A DNA stretch of 64,000 nt from Streptococcus bovimastitidis. GTDB lineage: Bacteria; Bacillota; Bacilli; Lactobacillales; Streptococcaceae. Position 1 is the stretch's first letter. The number at the start of each line of letters is the position of its first letter. A program made the position numbers and the translations under genes. The notes under the pieces were generated by a model. It was not told the origin of the DNA and did not search any database. It worked only from the letters and a program-made list of their open reading frames with translations. Below, one piece after another: positions 41,092-50,029 of this stretch. The DNA is taken from contig NZ_LZDD01000004.1 in NCBI RefSeq assembly GCF_001885095.1, positions 1 through 64,000 of the forward strand, given 5' to 3'.

Positions 41092-41283
41092 ATGAAAGTA
41101 GACACAGACAAAATAAAATGGTTATTAGAGAATGAAACACAGTACAAGATTTCTAAAGATACTGGAGTTGCTCAAGTGACATTGTCAGGATTGATTTCTG
41201 GTAAAAGAAAAATTGAAAACTTAACTGTAAAAGTCGCTAGCAAGTTAACAGAATACGCAGAAGAAATTCAAAATATTAAATAG
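41092..41283 (+). CDS. Short helix-turn-helix regulator of the prophage cassette (63 residues)
   Basis: After GGGGGTAAGG the ATG at 41092 opens a 63-residue protein that is little more than a DNA-binding helix-turn-helix (KISKDTGVAQVTLSGLISGK, about residues 19-38) followed by a short helical tail. A longer frame from 41047 lacks a ribosome site. It is a Cro/CopG-sized regulator and the obvious candidate to bind the palindrome in the cassette promoter, although this is inferred from position only. Confidence 0.75.
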   Translation: MKVDTDKIKWLLENETQYKISKDTGVAQVTLSGLISGKRKIENLTVKVASKLTEYAEEIQNIK

Positions 41284-41307
41284 ATTGTGAGGAAGTTAAG
41301 AAGTTAA

Positions 41308-41481
41308 ATGGTAACAGATAATCTATCAAGTCAGCAAAAAGATGATAAAAAATGGGCAGAAAAAAATAGAGAACATCGAACTTATTTATCAAAACGATCA
41401 ACTGCTAGAAGTTTTATTAACAAGAACGCTACAAAAGAAGACTTAATAGAATTAAAACAATTAATAGAAAATAGACTTTAA
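41308..41481 (+). CDS. Small hypothetical protein downstream of the HTH gene (57 residues)
   Basis: The ATG at 41308 follows GAGGAAG at a slightly long distance. The product is hydrophilic and helical with a basic middle (REHRTYLSKRSTARSFINKN) and a C-terminal amphipathic helix (TKEDLIELKQLIENRL). I recognise no function. It lies 25 bases after the HTH gene and before the shared terminator, so the two are probably cotranscribed; it may act together with the regulator. Confidence 0.65.
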   Translation: MVTDNLSSQQKDDKKWAEKNREHRTYLSKRSTARSFINKNATKEDLIELKQLIENRL

Positions 41482-41493
41482 AAATACAAAAAA

Positions 41494-41519
41494 ACCGCCC
41501 AGAAATTAATCTGAGCGGT
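41494..41519. terminator. Bidirectional terminator between prophage cassette and endolysin
   Basis: ACCGCCCAGA pairs with TCTGAGCGGT (one mismatch) with A-run and T-run flanks, serving the converging cassette and late lysis operon. Confidence 0.85.
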
Positions 41520-41527
41520 GATTTTTT

Positions 41528-42244
41528 TTACATATCTGTTGCATCGATTAGATAGCTATCTTCTACCCATTGATTTGATTGAGGCGCATTGATGCGTGCC
41601 CAGCCATTGATTTTTTCGTATACTCTGACTCTGGTGCCTGCAACAAGCAACTCTTTGTCTTCGGAATTTGCATCAGGTTTGGACTCAACATAATAATCCT
41701 CGGAAATCGTTGCCTCATAGTAAGGCATCTGAGAATTGCTGAGTGGAGTGTTAACATCAAGCTCTTTCTCAAATTGTGAGATGACCGCTTGTTGATTTAC
41801 TGGTGCTGATTCTGAACCTGTGTATCTATATAGATACTCGTAAGGTTGCCCGTTAGCATACCAGATCTCATTGTAATCATTAACAGTAATGCCATTGTAG
41901 CCATAGTTACAATGAATGATGTTGCTGTCATCTAAGAACATAAAAGTATGACCACCAGCGCCCGCTGAGTAACCACGCTTGCCCCAAATTCCAATGTCAC
42001 CTCGTTGCGGATAAAGCAACTCATTCTCAGCAACCAATTGATAGCCATTTTTAACCAACCAGTCATGTTCATACTCTGTATTTACTGCCCAACTGTTATC
42101 AGAGGCACCAGCCGAACGTAAAGCGTAATAAATTGAGCTTGAGCAGTCATAAGATGACGGACCATTTCGATAGTCCATTGAGTAAGTAACCTTACCTTGC
42201 CTTGCAGCCATCCATGCAATAGCTTGTTCAATATTAATTGTCAT
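41528..42244 (-). CDS. Phage endolysin, NlpC/P60-like amidase (Amidase_5) with SH3-type wall binding
   Basis: The N-terminal 150 residues closely follow the pneumococcal phage Pal-type peptidoglycan amidase (AIAWMAARQGKVTYSMDYRNG) with catalytic Cys 34 (SYDCSSS) and His 99 (GAGGHT). It would cut the stem peptide linkage of peptidoglycan at lysis. The C-terminal region (about 168-236) looks like an SH3b wall-binding domain (VAGTRVRVYEKINGWARINAP) rather than choline-binding repeats. It follows the holin gene directly and ends at the bidirectional terminator. Confidence 0.92.
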   Translation of the reverse strand: MTINIEQAIAWMAARQGKVTYSMDYRNGPSSYDCSSSIYYALRSAGASDNSWAVNTEYEHDWLVKNGYQLVAENELLYPQRGDIGIWGKRGYSAGAGGHTFMFLDDSNIIHCNYGYNGITVNDYNEIWYANGQPYEYLYRYTGSESAPVNQQAVISQFEKELDVNTPLSNSQMPYYEATISEDYYVESKPDANSEDKELLVAGTRVRVYEKINGWARINAPQSNQWVEDSYLIDATDM

Positions 42245-42246
42245 AG

Positions 42247-42483
42247 TTATTTTCCTTTCGGTCTTAGATAGTCCATGGCTTGTTCACTATCATTTATTCC
42301 AGCAGTTGTCGGGTCATTGATGACACCTAACAAAATCAGGATGCTGAGTACAGTGTTAAGCACTTCTTCCCAATTTTTTGGAAAGATGTCAAAGCCAAGT
42401 TGCTGAGAAAGCAACACGATAAGAGAGATTAAAGCGACCCAAAAATATTTGCTTTGTAAGCGTAAACCCCAATTAATTTTCAT
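42247..42483 (-). CDS. Phage holin, phiLC3 family
   Basis: A 78-residue protein with the family opening INWGLRLQSKYFWVALISL, two membrane helices (about 14-28 and 40-55) and a polar tail (INDPTTAGINDSEQAMDYL). It would form the membrane lesions that let the endolysin reach the wall. It sits directly before the endolysin gene, which is the usual place. Confidence 0.92.
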   Translation of the reverse strand: MKINWGLRLQSKYFWVALISLIVLLSQQLGFDIFPKNWEEVLNTVLSILILLGVINDPTTAGINDSEQAMDYLRPKGK

Positions 42484-42485
42484 AA

Positions 42486-42809
42486 CTATCCTACCTTTCT
42501 GTTTTCTAAAACCGATATGCGTGTCTCATGATTATCAAGACGACTGTCATGATCGATAACCTCTTTTTTTACCTCGTCAGACTGTTGCTTAGTGATATCA
42601 AGAGTCATATTAAGTAATTTTATTTGTTCTGTTAAAGGTTCTACTGTTTCTCTCAGAGCTTTATTGTTTTGATCATTTATTTTTTGAGCCATACGATTAT
42701 CAGGTTCGACAACCAAAAACTTGTAAATAGCTATTAAAAAACCAAAAATGACCGTAATTGATGCGACAACGCTGGCCAAATCTGCAAAATTATCAATAAT
42801 CGTTTGCAT
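42486..42809 (-). CDS. Phage lysis-module membrane/coiled-coil protein
   Basis: The protein has one membrane helix near the N-terminus (VVASITVIFGFLIAIYKFL) followed by a long coiled coil (about residues 45-107). Its size and position before the holin resemble XhlA- or antiholin-like accessory lysis proteins. I chose the ATG at 42809 because GAGG lies upstream; the first in-frame ATG at 42821 has no ribosome site. Function is inferred from topology and place only. Confidence 0.7.
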   Translation of the reverse strand: MQTIIDNFADLASVVASITVIFGFLIAIYKFLVVEPDNRMAQKINDQNNKALRETVEPLTEQIKLLNMTLDITKQQSDEVKKEVIDHDSRLDNHETRISVLENRKVG

Positions 42810-42820
42810 AGAATACCTCA

Positions 42821-42979
42821 TTATTCTGAAATAGGCTGGTCAGTTACTTTTTGATCTAGTAACTCTTTGACCACTTCACGAAGATTAAATAATTTCGGAA
42901 CATCTTCGAAATCGCAAATTCCGTTAGCAACACGACGATACCAAACGTCAACGATATAATGTTTTGTTGTAAAAACCAT
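42821..42979 (-). CDS. Small phage protein of the lysis module (52 residues)
   Basis: A frame is open from 43042, but the ATG at 42979 follows AAAAAAGGAGAA and gives a compact 52-residue product (VFTTKHYIVDVWYRRVANG, then FEDVPKLFNLREVVKELL). The FEDVP-x-LR pattern recalls small XkdX/CD1375-like phage proteins encoded between tail fibre and holin; this is a weak match. No membrane segment remains with this start. Confidence 0.6.
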   Translation of the reverse strand: MVFTTKHYIVDVWYRRVANGICDFEDVPKLFNLREVVKELLDQKVTDQPISE

Positions 42980-43041
42980 AGTAAATTCTCCTTTTTTTAA
43001 CATATAAAATAGTGTAGTGATTGTGTTTAAAATATTTTCCA

Positions 43042-43440
43042 TTAGCCCATACCTGACAAGCTAGATGTAATTAGAGTCGTAAGCTCTACAACTGCATTAT
43101 CAATTTTAGTTTGCAACTCTTGTTTTATTTTCTCAGTTTGAGCTATTAATTCTTCTGTAGCTTTTTTTGATACTTCAATAGCTTGGTCAACCTCTGCAAT
43201 TTTGCTCCCTAGCAAGTTGAATTTTTCGTTTTCAGCTCGCATTGGAAAATTGACTTGATAGATTGACTCCATGACTAAATCAAATAATTCAGTATTTGAT
43301 TTCTTCTCATGTTCGGCCGATAAGAAAAACGGCGTTTCTTGGCCGTTAACATTTAGATAGACTACTAGCTCTGACGGCGAACCGCTGGCGTCGTAGTTTA
43401 AAGACTTCCGAACATATTCGAACGGTAAATTTACTGCCAT
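43042..43440 (-). CDS. Phage protein, DUF1366-like
   Basis: The 132-residue product has a short beta-rich N-terminal half (VRKSLNYDASGSPSELVVYLNV) and a long coiled coil (about residues 70-125). It looks like the DUF1366 proteins that occur between the tail fibre and holin genes in streptococcal phages; the function is unknown. Ribosome site AAAGGAGAAG precedes the ATG. Confidence 0.7.
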   Translation of the reverse strand: MAVNLPFEYVRKSLNYDASGSPSELVVYLNVNGQETPFFLSAEHEKKSNTELFDLVMESIYQVNFPMRAENEKFNLLGSKIAEVDQAIEVSKKATEELIAQTEKIKQELQTKIDNAVVELTTLITSSLSGMG

Positions 43441-43453
43441 ATAACTTCTCCTT

Positions 43454-45451
43454 TTAGATTAACCAGCTAACAGAGCCGGCATAAGATTTATTAAATGCAC
43501 TTGGGTTTAACCATTGCACATTACCGTTGACATCAACCTGGATATGAATTGAGTAGTTATTCACGCTATTATCCCACGAAGCAATTCTGAACATCTGTCT
43601 TCTTGGCGTCAATGCAGTTGGTATTGTCCCAACGGTTAAGCTAGTAGTGCCATTTGATATTGTGAAATCATAATAGAGTGAAACTAAATCTCCGACGCGC
43701 TTGTACTGGAAACCATTACCTATATTTACCCAACCAGTGTTTACTAAATTAGGGTGCGTACTTTGCGTTAAATACTGCCAACCTTTCCATGTTCCGGAAT
43801 AACAAACACGATAAGCAGTTATAACTCCGTTAAAGTCAACGGCTTGTTGCAACACATATTGATCATTGTGTCGTTGGACTATGATATGGTACCAGGGATG
43901 TGACCCAGAAACTGCCGGTGGCAGATTGGTCAAGTTTGTATTATTGCCCATATAAAAACCGGTAGTCTTATAATTGTTTAGATCGCCAGTAGCGGTTATT
44001 TGAGTTCCGTCTTTTAAGCTTAATTGCAATTGTTGGATTTGCTTTCCATTAGCAAAAATGTCTCCGCCTACGTCAAGGGCACCTTGCTCTCTGATTTTCA
44101 AAATACCAAAACCGCTCTGATCATAAGCGAAAACAACGGCTTCGGTTCCTACCGTGAAGATAAACTCGGCCGAGGTAAACTTATCAGATAAAACACCTTT
44201 AACCGTCCACGACGACGTTGGCGAATACGAACCACTTAAATTTGCCGGAGTTGGAATTTCTGATATTGATGTCCAAGAACCGCCTGCAGCACCATTATCT
44301 AACGTATAGGTGCTAGATCCGAAAGGTGCAACGTAGAAGTCTAATTTCATGGTATTTTTCTGTGAACCAGCAACAGTTAGAGGCGATATTTTGGCACTTC
44401 TAGCAATAGTAAACGTGGTGTTTAATGTTGCACTCCTATTTGCTTTAAAGCTAAGTACTGGTGGCGCATAGTCTAAAATCGTGACGTCTCGTGTAATGAT
44501 ATTAGATACACGATTGCGACTATCGAAAACCTTAGCAGAAATAGTAACTGTTCCAGTATAATTCATCATGCCAAGAGTCCCACCATTAGTAGTGGTTGTC
44601 TGCCCTTTGCCTACAATTTCAGCATAATAACCGGTTATCGTTGATCCATAGGCACCAACAGTTTGGCCAAAATTGACCTTAATATCTGACATAATCCGGA
44701 TAAACGCTTCCCCACCGGTCACTACTGCTCCTGATACTGGATTGTTATCAGTTAATGTAAAACCTGTAAGACTTGGGACAACACTTGTCGGAACATTTCC
44801 GTAAAAAGTATAAGAGTTAGTACCTAATAACGTTGAACCTGAATAGGTATCAACATAAATCGTACCATTGCCTTTTGTTGCACTAGGAATATTGCTAGCA
44901 AAATCAATAGGCGGAGTAAAGCTTGCGCTAGTACCTAACGTCCTATCAACGATAGTGCCTAAAACGCCATACCAGTTATAACGAATAGTATGTGTAAAGC
45001 TAGCGTCAGTCTTGGTTATATTGATAGTAAAGGGTTGTCCCAAATCAACAGTTGACGGACTCAAAGACGCCGTACTAGCTCTTGGAATATCCGTCAACTT
45101 AAAACTATTTGTAATTGTTAGCTTTCCAGGGCCATAACCACCTTGGCCATTAAAGACTGCCGTAAAGTTGGCAGTCAGTTTCCCTTGTGAGTCGTGAGTA
45201 ACTATAATGTTTTTATCAATCAGAGTTATTGTCTGATTGAAGCCCATAGAGGTTACTGTTGTACCATTTAGGGTTTGCCCAGCAATTGTGATAGATGAAG
45301 TCAAAGAGTAGCTAGCAAAGGAATAATTGCCAGATACAATAAACATTCTTACTCTAATAGTTGATTGATTTTTTATCTTATCTTGTGACACTTGGTCAAG
45401 CCATAATTTGAGGTAATACTCACGGCTTGACGCACTACGATATTCTGTCAT
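43454..45451 (-). CDS. Phage minor structural/receptor-binding fibre protein (DUF859-type)
   Basis: A 665-residue beta-rich protein whose N-terminal half (REYYLKLWLDQVSQD; repeated immunoglobulin-like stretches) resembles the DUF859 siphovirus structural family. Near residues 455-470 it has a typical fibre linker (LDVGGDIFANGKQIQQL), followed by a pyocin-knob-like receptor-binding module (DLNNYKTTGFYMGNN through GTWKGWQYLT). The C-terminal 90 residues form a small beta-sandwich. It probably decides host attachment. It follows the Tal protein gene. Confidence 0.82.
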   Translation of the reverse strand: MTEYRSASSREYYLKLWLDQVSQDKIKNQSTIRVRMFIVSGNYSFASYSLTSSITIAGQTLNGTTVTSMGFNQTITLIDKNIIVTHDSQGKLTANFTAVFNGQGGYGPGKLTITNSFKLTDIPRASTASLSPSTVDLGQPFTINITKTDASFTHTIRYNWYGVLGTIVDRTLGTSASFTPPIDFASNIPSATKGNGTIYVDTYSGSTLLGTNSYTFYGNVPTSVVPSLTGFTLTDNNPVSGAVVTGGEAFIRIMSDIKVNFGQTVGAYGSTITGYYAEIVGKGQTTTTNGGTLGMMNYTGTVTISAKVFDSRNRVSNIITRDVTILDYAPPVLSFKANRSATLNTTFTIARSAKISPLTVAGSQKNTMKLDFYVAPFGSSTYTLDNGAAGGSWTSISEIPTPANLSGSYSPTSSWTVKGVLSDKFTSAEFIFTVGTEAVVFAYDQSGFGILKIREQGALDVGGDIFANGKQIQQLQLSLKDGTQITATGDLNNYKTTGFYMGNNTNLTNLPPAVSGSHPWYHIIVQRHNDQYVLQQAVDFNGVITAYRVCYSGTWKGWQYLTQSTHPNLVNTGWVNIGNGFQYKRVGDLVSLYYDFTISNGTTSLTVGTIPTALTPRRQMFRIASWDNSVNNYSIHIQVDVNGNVQWLNPSAFNKSYAGSVSWLI

Positions 45452-45462
45452 ATTTTTCCTTT

Positions 45463-45891
45463 CTAGCCTACTTTGATACAGATATTAATATCAGGGTTTG
45501 CATAGTATTGTTGTACCCGATATTTACCAATCTGAACACTTGTTGAGAAGATACCATTTTGGATATATAGCGTACCTTGCGAAATATACATGACCTCTGC
45601 ACCAGCAGAGAAGATTGAAAATCTGTCTTTGGACATTTTAGCAGCTGCCGTACCGTTTTTATCTGCGAAGATAAGACCTTCTTCTCCAACTTTGAAATAG
45701 TTGTCTAAGAAGTTCCAGCGTTGCGCTATGTTAGCTAAGTTAGTTACTGTCTCATTCAGACTTTGCGTTAACATAGCTAAATCAGCTTCTGATTTGGCCT
45801 TGTCAGCGTCATTGTTCTGAGTATATTCCTGATAAGAAGCAATTAGATAATTCAATTGCTCCATGCTAGCTTTAGCTTCCAATTCTGCCTA
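45463..45891 (-). pseudogene. C-terminal part of the Tal protein beyond an in-frame amber codon
   Basis: Immediately after TAG at 45891-45889 the same frame stays open for another 141 codons (AELEAKASMEQLNYLIAS onward, ending at 45463). Helical (about 55 residues) and then beta-rich (AEVMYISQGTLYIQNGIF), it is a typical C-terminus of streptococcal phage tail proteins. There is no ribosome site for independent translation from the TTG at 45882. It is either a truncated gene end caused by one point mutation (CAG to TAG fits) or is reached by readthrough. Confidence 0.75.
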
Positions 45892-48800
45892 GGCAATATT
45901 GGCTTGTTCAGCAAGAGCGTTTAGTTGCTCCTGAGTTAATGCATCATTAGCTTTTGAATTTAAAGCATCATCAACATCCTCAATTGGTCGCACCCAAGAC
46001 TTGCTGGCAATATTCCCAATCATAAAGTTTACATTGGTAAATTTAACCGTATCTAAATCAGAAGCTGCCCCATCAACATATCTATTAGAATAAACAAGTA
46101 GACGGCTATCTGTCGCCAAATTTGGGCAAACAAACGTTAGTTCAAAGCGCCCTTTTTCATTCAACACTTGGATAGCGTTATTTTTACTTGATTGCAAGAA
46201 TAGAGTTGTAAAAGGATGTGCGTTTGTAGGAGAGTGGATAGCAAAGCCAACCTGTAGTGAGTAAATAGTAGCAACGGTTGATTTTCCAACAATTTCAGCG
46301 TCAAAGCTAACAGTGTAAGTTTGTCCTGATTGCAAGATATTAGGCAAGTTCGCGCTTGAAACAAGCTCTTGCGCCCATGCTTTTAAAGTGAAATCTTGAG
46401 ACGATACATTATTAGCAAGATACTTACTAGCTAATAAATTTCGATTACCTAATGCAATCGAACCAACCATATTAACCCATTTATACTTAGTCGGGTCTGT
46501 GCTATCAGTCGCAGTATAATCCGTGTACTGACCAATATATTGCTTACCTACGCTATCAGTAACACTAAATCCAGTCTTACCATCTGCACTATTTGCGTAA
46601 GCTGTATGCCAATATGGCGTAAGACCGTCGGCACCTTTAGGCCCTTGAATACCTTGTGCTCCGTCAGCACCTTTAATCAAGTTCCACTTATACTTGCTAG
46701 GGTCGGTTGAGTCAGTCGCAATTTGGTCGACATACATACCAATATAGGTTTTGCCGACGTTGTCAGACACAGAAAAACCACTAGTTCCAGTGGAATTGGT
46801 GGCGTAAGCGATATGAGTGTAGCTTGATTTTCCATCAGCACCCACAGGACCTTGGATACCTTGGTCACCTTTAGGGCCTTGTAAACCAGTGGCACCAACT
46901 GGGCCTTGCGGTCCAGGGTCGCCTTTAGGACCTTGGGGACCTTGTTCTCCTTTGATAAGTGACCAAGAATATTTCAATGGATCCGTGCTATCATCTTGCA
47001 CAAAATCGGTATAAGTACCTAAATACGATTTGCCAGCACTATCAGATACAGAGAAACCAGTCTTACCGTCAGGACTCGTCGCATAGGCCGTATGGAAGTA
47101 AGGCGTCTTACCATCAGCACCAACCGGGCCGGGAAGTCCCTGGTCGCCTTTGGCACCTTTTATTAAGGTCCAAGTATATTTGTTCGGGTCGGTGCTATCT
47201 GCTTGGACACTATCAACATAGATACCTATGTAAGACTTATTAAGGCCATCATCTATACTAAAGCCAACAGAACCGTCAGAAGCATTTGAGTAAGCAATGT
47301 GCGTGTAGCTAGAAGTACCAGCAGGACCAGGTAATCCTTGTGGCCCGTCTAGACCATCAACGCCGTCAACGCCATCTTTGATATTTGCAAATGTCACTTG
47401 AGAGCTTGTAATAAACTCATTGCCAACATAGGCTTCAACCGATACAACGAAGTTATCCGATATTTCGGAAGCAACAACCGTATAAGATAACCCACTAGAT
47501 AGCAGAGTGTCGACGTTTTTGAATTGGAAAGTGGCGTCGTATTTTTTATTATTTTTCCATAATTCTGCGGTCAAAATTGACTCGCCAACATTATTTTTAA
47601 ATAATACTCCATTGGTTGTAATCAACCTTAAATCATAAGGTTTGGCCAGCTCTGCCAATTCTTCTTCACGAGAATACAAGTAATCTGAAATTTTACTCTC
47701 AAGCGCCTTGTAGTTATCGAATTTGGTTTTATTTTTACTCTTGTCAGTAAATGACCGCTCTTGTCTTGACACACGAGCTTGGAGTGTAAGGGTCGGGCTG
47801 AACCTATTGTCAACAATTCTTACAGTATCTCCTACATTTAAAGTATCGTCAAAGGCTGCGACATCATAAGATAATTCAGGATAACATACCTTTTTCAAGG
47901 CTTCTAAAGCAGTTGAAATTAATACTTCCTGATCATCAGTTTCTACTTCAATATTTTCACGAAGCCACGGGTCGTCGGTTTCTTCTCCAGTCAATACAGC
48001 TGGGTAAAGTTCTGCTGCTAATGGAGCATATACTCCGCCATTTTTGACATAAAATTCAACCTCGCCTTTATCATTTTTGTACTCACGGTAAAGTTTAGGG
48101 TCAATAGTCACAATTTTTTCTTGTTGACTAGTTTCGGTTATAGTTTTTGGCTCAGCATTACCGCTTTCAACTACTGGCGTATTAGTAACGGTTACGGTAG
48201 CAGTTGACTCTACACGTTTACCTTGAACCAATTCTTTTGGCCAAACTACCGTTTGCGTTACACGTAAGTATTGACTAGCAGAATAAGTCCGTTCTTCTAG
48301 GTATTGGTGCCCAGCAAAGTTTTGCTCTAAAATCGTTAGAGTATCGCCAGAAATTGATTTAACTACGGCCGTATGACCATAGACGCCAGTATATACCGGA
48401 CCGCCTGCAAACGGCTTGACGTTGACAATAACACCAGCATGGAAATCTGCCGTGCTTTTTGGCGTGAATGCTTTCCAGCCGTATTGGCCCCAGTTATAAT
48501 CAGTTCCAATATATGCTGCTGCCATACCGCCACGAATTAGACCACGAATAGGACCAAGCCCGCCATTTAGACCAGCTCCACCTAAACGATACGAGAACCA
48601 AGCTGGAATTGCATAACATTGGCCAGAACCAACAAGACGACCTTTCAGCCCAGTTAAGGCATTCAAAGCGTCTTTGGTTTGTTGTGCAACATTGACAACT
48701 GGAGCAGGACCGACGGTGCCTTTACCCCTGAATAAATCATCTAGGGTGTCCATGGCCTTATTATTAAGCCGGTTGACGTTATAGCGAACGTCTTTCATTG

Positions 48801-50025
48801 AGTAAAGATATTTAGAATAGCCAATAGCAGCATAATCATATAATGCCCCACCTACTCTAAAAAGCCCTTTTGTGAAGGTATCTAAATTATTAGCACCTTT
48901 TACTTTATAAAGACCTTGTTCTGCTAGCAGATATGTATAATCCTTAAAATAATCGGCCACACTAGCATAATGATTATAATAACCACCTTCTGCAGCCGGA
49001 CGAGCCATACCTCTGGTTACTTGGACACCACTTGGTCTAGTTGTTTGACCAGTCCATGTCATTCCTCCCCAGTTGTTGTCAACTTGGCCAACTGTTGATT
49101 TACCCCAGTATGACTCAACAAATAGTTGGGTTAAAACACCAGAAGGTAACAATTTGTAATTAGTACAGTGTGTTAAAAGCGCTTGAACATTAGCCTTAGA
49201 AATCGACCGACCAGCATAAGAAAGACCGCCACCAGAATAGGTAACGGCTCTTGTTTTAGGGGCAACGTATTTAGGGTTGGGCTTAGTTGTCGTTACGTCA
49301 ACGGTCTTTTTACCAGTTGGGAAGAATACAGTCTTAATATTTTGTTTAGAAGTTTTCTTTTTGACTGTATCGACATTATCTCCATATTGCAAAATAACAT
49401 CATCACGACGTTTACCGACACCCTGGTTATTTTTACCGTCATTTTTTCGGTAAACATTCATAATTAGAGATTTTAGAGTAGAGTCTTTGTTCAGATATGT
49501 TCTAAACTCAATCTCTGCGTCAAATTGATTGGCAATGGAAATAAGACGTTTTAATTTTGTATCAGTACCAGTCCACTCTAAGGTTCTTTCAAAATCAGCA
49601 ACTTCATTGTGACCAATAGTGATAGCACCAAAATTAAGAATTGTAAATGTTTCACAGTAATCTTCAAAGGACATTTTCGTTGTCGCTTTGTATGGGCCTG
49701 TTTTTTCATTTAGCAATTCAAGGTTTAAATCCTCACAAAAAACGTGAATTTCATCTTCATCTTCTTCAACGTCCATGACGTTAAATAGCATTTTACGTCC
49801 TAAAAAAGTAAAAGAGACGAAAGACCGCAGAGAAAGTTCCTGATAGGCTTTTCTATGGAGCATGTCGTCATCTAATTCTTTTTTCTCGATTGTGAAGTCA
49901 AACGTATTAGTTACCGTCGTTAAATCTTCAACCCAGAGGTCATTGTAATAATTGAGTGTTTTTTCCTTTGTGTTATCTAAAAATGCGATTTTCTGCATTT
50001 TTGAATTATGAATAGTTAAAAGCAT
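45889..50025 (-). CDS. Tail-associated lysin/fibre protein (Tal) with glucosaminidase and CHAP domains and collagen-like repeats
   Basis: The 1378-residue tail-tip protein has several parts. The prophage-tail endopeptidase-like N-terminal domain (about 1-240) resumes at about 670-790, after an insert. The insert carries a glucosaminidase-like domain (about 270-430, Glu 304 in FVESYWG) and a CHAP domain (about 455-600, Cys 470 in GQCYAIP, His 551 in YGHTAVV), both for piercing peptidoglycan. Four copies of a roughly 50-residue beta module (for example [16 protein letters not shown]) alternate with collagen-like GXY stretches (about 883-1135). A carbohydrate-binding-like domain starting at GNRNLLAS follows. 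It ends at an amber codon, although the frame continues for 141 codons. It follows the distal tail protein gene by five bases. Confidence 0.9.
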   Translation of the reverse strand: MLLTIHNSKMQKIAFLDNTKEKTLNYYNDLWVEDLTTVTNTFDFTIEKKELDDDMLHRKAYQELSLRSFVSFTFLGRKMLFNVMDVEEDEDEIHVFCEDLNLELLNEKTGPYKATTKMSFEDYCETFTILNFGAITIGHNEVADFERTLEWTGTDTKLKRLISIANQFDAEIEFRTYLNKDSTLKSLIMNVYRKNDGKNNQGVGKRRDDVILQYGDNVDTVKKKTSKQNIKTVFFPTGKKTVDVTTTKPNPKYVAPKTRAVTYSGGGLSYAGRSISKANVQALLTHCTNYKLLPSGVLTQLFVESYWGKSTVGQVDNNWGGMTWTGQTTRPSGVQVTRGMARPAAEGGYYNHYASVADYFKDYTYLLAEQGLYKVKGANNLDTFTKGLFRVGGALYDYAAIGYSKYLYSMKDVRYNVNRLNNKAMDTLDDLFRGKGTVGPAPVVNVAQQTKDALNALTGLKGRLVGSGQCYAIPAWFSYRLGGAGLNGGLGPIRGLIRGGMAAAYIGTDYNWGQYGWKAFTPKSTADFHAGVIVNVKPFAGGPVYTGVYGHTAVVKSISGDTLTILEQNFAGHQYLEERTYSASQYLRVTQTVVWPKELVQGKRVESTATVTVTNTPVVESGNAEPKTITETSQQEKIVTIDPKLYREYKNDKGEVEFYVKNGGVYAPLAAELYPAVLTGEETDDPWLRENIEVETDDQEVLISTALEALKKVCYPELSYDVAAFDDTLNVGDTVRIVDNRFSPTLTLQARVSRQERSFTDKSKNKTKFDNYKALESKISDYLYSREEELAELAKPYDLRLITTNGVLFKNNVGESILTAELWKNNKKYDATFQFKNVDTLLSSGLSYTVVASEISDNFVVSVEAYVGNEFITSSQVTFANIKDGVDGVDGLDGPQGLPGPAGTSSYTHIAYSNASDGSVGFSIDDGLNKSYIGIYVDSVQADSTDPNKYTWTLIKGAKGDQGLPGPVGADGKTPYFHTAYATSPDGKTGFSVSDSAGKSYLGTYTDFVQDDSTDPLKYSWSLIKGEQGPQGPKGDPGPQGPVGATGLQGPKGDQGIQGPVGADGKSSYTHIAYATNSTGTSGFSVSDNVGKTYIGMYVDQIATDSTDPSKYKWNLIKGADGAQGIQGPKGADGLTPYWHTAYANSADGKTGFSVTDSVGKQYIGQYTDYTATDSTDPTKYKWVNMVGSIALGNRNLLASKYLANNVSSQDFTLKAWAQELVSSANLPNILQSGQTYTVSFDAEIVGKSTVATIYSLQVGFAIHSPTNAHPFTTLFLQSSKNNAIQVLNEKGRFELTFVCPNLATDSRLLVYSNRYVDGAASDLDTVKFTNVNFMIGNIASKSWVRPIEDVDDALNSKANDALTQEQLNALAEQANIA

Positions 50026-50029
50026 TCAA

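Noticed and set aside
45463..45882. A separate 139-codon phage gene starting at a TTG.
   Set aside because: The TTG lacks a ribosome site and lies in the same frame two codons after the amber codon, so it is better read as the end of the Tal gene.
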